Assembly: GCA_049515555.1 (NCBI GenBank)
Contig: JBEKTY010000266.1
Location: 1 to 7,759, forward strand
DNA: 7,759 nt
Direction of reading: 5' to 3'
Source: JBEKTY01 sp049515555
Lineage (GTDB): Bacteria > Planctomycetota > Planctomycetia > Pirellulales > Thermoguttaceae
The notes under the pieces are model-generated. The model had not been told where the DNA came from. It did no database searches and was given only the letters and a program-made list of their open reading frames with translations. The translations under genes and the position numbers were made by a program. Shown here piece by piece: positions 5,562-7,759 of this stretch. The first letter of the stretch is position 1. Every line of letters begins with the position of its first letter.

Positions 5562-5710
5562 CCACTAGTTATTCTATCACTTTCGGAGGAGATTGCATAG
5601 ATTATGTATACTGTGGCCGGGCGCGTTTCCCTCGCCCGCGCCGGGCATTACAATGACGCGTCTGTCGTGACGGTTCGCACTCGATTTCCCCAACCCAGAA
5701 AGGGACTTCC
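5562..5710. promoter_or_regulatory. Divergent promoter region, DUF1559 (-) and ThuA (+)
   Basis: An AT-rich stretch at about 5566-5612 lies between the two divergent genes. For the minus strand TAGAAT (complement of 5571-5576) is a fair -10. For the plus strand TATACT (5607-5612) is a fair -10. Neither has a good -35 at the right distance. The ThuA gene has a moderate SD, AAAGGGA (5699-5705), 5 nt before its ATG. I see nothing else in the stretch. Confidence 0.35.
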
Positions 5711-6742
5711 ATGACGATGATGAAGCGATTTTTGACCTGCTGCGCGATGGTCCTGGTGACGGCCGGTTGTCTGGCGGCCGTGGGGGCCGCGGCGGCCGAT
5801 CCGTGGGTGGTCTATGCCGGCTCCGACGGGCCCGGCAAGGGCAAACAGGTCGTGCTCGTCTCCGGCGATGAAGAGTACCGCTCCGAGGAGACCCTGACCC
5901 AACTGGGCCGGATCCTCGCCCGGCATCACGGGTTCACCTGCACGGTACTGTTCGCCATCAATCCCGCCGACGGCACAATCGATCCGCTCGTGCTGAACAA
6001 CATTCCCGGGCTGGAAGCCCTCCGCTCGGCCGACTTGATGATAATTTCCACCCGCTGGCGCAATCTGCCCGACGAGCAGATGCGAAACATTGTTGACTAT
6101 CTGGCGGCGGGCAAGCCGGTAATCGGCCTGCGAACGGCCACCCATGCCTTCAACATTCCCCGCGACAGGGAGTATTACCGCTTGAGCTCGAATGCCCCGG
6201 GGGGCGGCTTCGGCCGGGAGATCCTGGGCGAGACTTGGATCGATCATCACGGCCATCATGGCGCGGAGAGCACGCGGGGCGTAATTGCCCCCGGCATGCG
6301 CGAGCACCCCATCCTCCGCGGCTTCGCCGACGTCTGGGGCCCCACCGACGTGTACAAGGTGCGGCTCCCCCTGCCCGGCGACAGCACGCCGCTGGTCCTC
6401 GGGCAGGTACTCCAAGGCATGCAGCCGGCCAGCCCGCCGCTGCCGGGCGCGAAGAACGATCCGATGATGCCCATCGCTTGGACCAAGACCTACCGCGGCG
6501 GCGAGGGCCAGGTGGGCCGCGTGTTCACCACTACGATGGGCGCAGCCGCCGACCTGGCCAGCGAAGGCCTCCGCCGCCTGCTGGTCAATGCCGCCTATTG
6601 GTGCCTGGGCATGGAGAAGCAGATCCCGCCGCGGGCCAACGTCGAGCTGGTCGGCCGGTACCAACCGTCGGGCTTCGGCTTCGGCAAGTTCGTCAAGGGC
6701 CTGAAACCGGCCGACTACGCGCTCGAGCCTAAAAGGGATTAG
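5711..6742 (+). CDS. Secreted ThuA-like domain protein
   Basis: This 343-aa protein has a ThuA-like domain, a glutamine-amidotransferase-like fold named after the trehalose utilisation protein ThuA. An N-terminal signal peptide is clear: MTMMKR, a hydrophobic core, then GAAAAD. Cleavage could follow A29, or C20 in VTAGC could be a lipobox, though Thr at -3 is unusual. The domain runs from VVLVSGDEEYRSEE (47-60) through LMIISTRWRNLPDEQM (109-124), GKPVIGLRTATHAF (134-147) and HHGHHG (179-184) to GRVFTTTMGAAADLASEGLR (269-288) and a final AAYWCLGME. HHGHHG and the TTTMG segment are typical of planctomycete members. Its substrate is unknown; carbohydrate metabolism is inferred from the family name only. 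The last residues, KRD and the stop, are read from a GGGATTA repeat. A nicotinamidase gene follows on the same strand after 194 bp. Confidence 0.88.
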   Translation: MTMMKRFLTCCAMVLVTAGCLAAVGAAAADPWVVYAGSDGPGKGKQVVLVSGDEEYRSEETLTQLGRILARHHGFTCTVLFAINPADGTIDPLVLNNIPGLEALRSADLMIISTRWRNLPDEQMRNIVDYLAAGKPVIGLRTATHAFNIPRDREYYRLSSNAPGGGFGREILGETWIDHHGHHGAESTRGVIAPGMREHPILRGFADVWGPTDVYKVRLPLPGDSTPLVLGQVLQGMQPASPPLPGAKNDPMMPIAWTKTYRGGEGQVGRVFTTTMGAAADLASEGLRRLLVNAAYWCLGMEKQIPPRANVELVGRYQPSGFGFGKFVKGLKPADYALEPKRD

Positions 6743-6762
6743 GGATTAGGGATTGGGGATTG
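6735..6762 (+). repeat. Heptamer array at the ThuA 3' end (GGGATTA x2, GGGATTG x2)
   Basis: There are four consecutive 7-bp units: GGGATTA, GGGATTA, GGGATTG and GGGATTG. The first unit overlaps the coding end, and the TAG at 6740-6742 formed at the first unit junction is the ThuA stop. The four GGG runs spaced by four bases are a canonical G-quadruplex motif in the sense RNA. Confidence 0.92.
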
Positions 6763-6776
6763 GCAAGCGACAGCCG

Positions 6777-6854
6777 ACCCCCATTCCAAGCACCTAATCC
6801 GTAATCATCCCCAATCCCTGTCTTCAATCAGTCACCCCCCAACCCCCGATTCCA
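6777..6854 (-). repeat. Degenerate C-rich heptamer tract facing the ThuA array
   Basis: This stretch is C-rich on the plus strand with scattered reverse-complement units of the same repeat: CCTAATCC (6793-6800), CCCCAATCCC (6809-6818), CCCCCCAACCCCC (6835-6847) and GATTCC. It looks like a decayed array in the opposite orientation to 6735-6762, so the two could pair. Otherwise I see no gene in 6763-6867. Confidence 0.55.
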
Positions 6855-6867
6855 ATTTTCACGGCAA

Positions 6868-6922
6868 TGTAGTCGGCACACGCCGGGTGCGGAAATACGG
6901 CACACGGCGTGTGCCGACTACA
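6868..6922. repeat. 18-bp perfect inverted repeat just upstream of pncA
   Basis: TGTAGTCGGCACACGCCG (6868-6885) is perfectly complementary to 6905-6922 around a 19-nt loop. An alternative small hairpin, GGCACAC / GTGTGCC (6899-6905 with 6909-6915), competes with it. The right arm ends only 14 bp before the pncA ATG, so in an mRNA starting upstream the stem would sit where the ribosome binds. From memory, similar GTAGTCGGCACACG palindromes occur between planctomycete genes. Confidence 0.85.
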
Positions 6923-6936
6923 GTAAAATATTACCG

Positions 6937-7563
6937 ATGGACGCACTGATCCTCGTCGATCTGCAAAACGACTTCTGCCCGGGCGGGGCCCTGGCCGTCC
7001 CCGCCGGCGATCAGGTCGTGTACCTGGCCAACCGGCTCCAGAAGCAATTCCGCCTGGTGACGGCCACCCAGGATTGGCACCCCGCCAACCACGGCAGTTT
7101 CGCCGCCAACCATCCGGGCCGGCGGCCCGGCGACGTGATCGACCTGGCCGGCCTGCCGCAGGTCCTGTGGCCGGTGCATTGCGTGCAGGGCACGCCCGGG
7201 GCCGAGCTCCATCCGGCCCTGGATCGCTCGCAGATCGCCCGCGTCTTCCAAAAGGGGACCGATCCGAGCATCGACAGCTACAGCGGCTTCTTCGATAACG
7301 GCCGCCGCCAGGCCACCGGACTGGGCGACTATCTGAACCAGCACGGCGTGCGGCGGGTTTACGTCTGCGGCCTGGCCACCGACTACTGTGTGAAGTGCAC
7401 CGCCCTGGACGCCGTGCAGCTCGGCTTTCAAACCTTCTTGATCGAAGACGCCTGCCGCGGCGCCGAGCTCCAGCCCGGCGATGGCCGCCGGGCCATCCAC
7501 GAGGTCGAACAGGCGGGCGTCGGCATCGTCCGGTTGGAAGAGGGATTAGGGATTAGGGATTAG
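6937..7563 (+). CDS. pncA: Nicotinamidase (PncA-type, isochorismatase-like fold)
   Basis: PncA hydrolyses nicotinamide to nicotinate and ammonia, feeding NAD salvage through the Preiss-Handler pathway in the cytoplasm. The 208-aa protein has the full active site: catalytic D8 in LVDLQNDF, K106 in FQKGTD and nucleophile C151 in LATDYCV. The metal site is D46 and H48 in QDWHP with H81 in LWPVHCVQGT. ALAVPAGD and the GAELHP segment are also typical of bacterial nicotinamidases. The start is set by the family N-terminus, because D8 is eight residues in. No SD is visible, and an 18-bp hairpin ends 14 bp upstream. The last six residues (GLGIRD) and the TAG stop come from GGGATTA repeat units, so the natural C-terminus has probably been replaced or extended slightly. 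A general isochorismatase-family amidase is the alternative, but less likely. Confidence 0.92.
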   Translation: MDALILVDLQNDFCPGGALAVPAGDQVVYLANRLQKQFRLVTATQDWHPANHGSFAANHPGRRPGDVIDLAGLPQVLWPVHCVQGTPGAELHPALDRSQIARVFQKGTDPSIDSYSGFFDNGRRQATGLGDYLNQHGVRRVYVCGLATDYCVKCTALDAVQLGFQTFLIEDACRGAELQPGDGRRAIHEVEQAGVGIVRLEEGLGIRD

Positions 7564-7590
7564 GGATTGGGGAGTGGGGAGTGGGGAGTG
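7542..7590 (+). repeat. Heptamer array at the pncA 3' end (seven units)
   Basis: There are seven 7-bp units in unbroken phase: GGGATTA three times, GGGATTG once, GGGAGTG three times. The unit drifts from GGGATTA to GGGAGTG along the array. Three TAG triplets (7547, 7554, 7561) fall in the three different frames, and the third is the pncA stop. Seven GGG runs make it a strong G-quadruplex motif in the sense RNA. Confidence 0.95.
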
Positions 7591-7698
7591 GGACTTCCGC
7601 CTTCCGCCTTCATCTTGTTGCATCTTGCATTCCTTACTGGTCAGCGTGCCTGGCCGTGCTGAAAACTGAACACTGAAAACTTCTTCGCCCTCATCCCT
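7591..7698. other. Low-complexity spacer between opposed heptamer arrays
   Basis: This stretch holds short local repeats: CTTCCGC twice (7594-7607), CATCTTG and CATCTTG (7610-7627), and CTGAAAACTGAACACTGAAA (7659-7678). No gene is supported. A minus-strand open frame across 7546-7746 is just translated repeat. Confidence 0.6.
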
Positions 7699-7754
7699 CC
7701 CCACTCCCCACTCCCCACTCCCCACTCCCCACTCCCCACTCCCCACTCCCCACT
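7699..7754 (-). repeat. Heptamer array, eight perfect CCCCACT units
   Basis: There are eight exact copies of CCCCACT, the reverse complement of AGTGGGG and so in effect the GGGAGTG unit of 7570-7590 in opposite orientation. It is G-rich on the minus strand. Two looser units (CCCTCAT, CCCTCCC) precede it. The window ends 5 bp later, so what lies beyond is unknown. The perfect copies suggest recent expansion. Confidence 0.95.
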
Positions 7755-7759
7755 CAGTT

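Noticed and set aside
5464..5565. Upstream extension of the DUF1559 protein by 34 residues
   Set aside because: It is translated hairpin repeat, and the ATG at 5463 has AAGGAGG upstream and the expected short pilin leader.
5648..6664. Minus-strand open frame (338 codons) opposite the ThuA-like gene
   Set aside because: Shadow frame; the plus strand has a signal peptide and clear ThuA motifs.
7546..7746. Small minus-strand gene (66 codons, GSGEWGV repeats)
   Set aside because: It is the direct translation of the CCCCACT array and neighbouring low-complexity DNA, with no SD.
7699..7754. CRISPR-like array
   Set aside because: The units are 7 bp with no spacers; this is a simple tandem repeat.

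Overview
The window is GC-rich DNA that looks planctomycete, probably Pirellulales-like or a relative. The best taxonomic marker is a DUF1559 pseudopilin with a C-terminal H-X9-DG motif. A secreted ThuA-like protein with an HHGHHG motif fits the same group, as do intergenic spaces crowded with short palindromes and tandem repeats. Assignment is by family recognition only; no search was run.

Layout: 1-111 (+) is the 3' end of a group II intron cut by the window edge, with domain V, domain VI, a bulged branch-point adenosine and an AC 3' terminus. 120-259 is a nested inverted repeat of about 140 bp that supplies the stop codon of a PolB-type 3'-5' exonuclease (258-1076, -). 1077-1481 is a gene-free, repeat-rich spacer. 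Peptidase T (1482-2717, +) then converges, 3 bp apart, on an unrecognised 403-aa protein with helix-hairpin-helix-like and sigma-region-4-like modules (2721-3932, -). A 394-bp spacer with a 25-bp perfect hairpin leads to the DUF1559 pseudopilin (4327-5463, -), whose 5' side carries a second copy of that hairpin. Divergent from it lie a secreted ThuA-like protein (5711-6742, +) and a nicotinamidase (6937-7563, +). The window ends in heptanucleotide arrays.

The genes do not form an evident pathway: they cover nuclease, tripeptide hydrolysis, a pilin-like surface protein, a secreted ThuA protein and NAD salvage, and strands alternate. The most unusual content is between the genes. There are at least four repeat classes: 7-bp GGGNNNN arrays, a nested GGGTGGGTCGAGCG palindrome, a paired hairpin with a compensatory base change, and an 18-bp-stem hairpin before the nicotinamidase. 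Three of the five genes end inside such repeats, using repeat bases as their stop codon.
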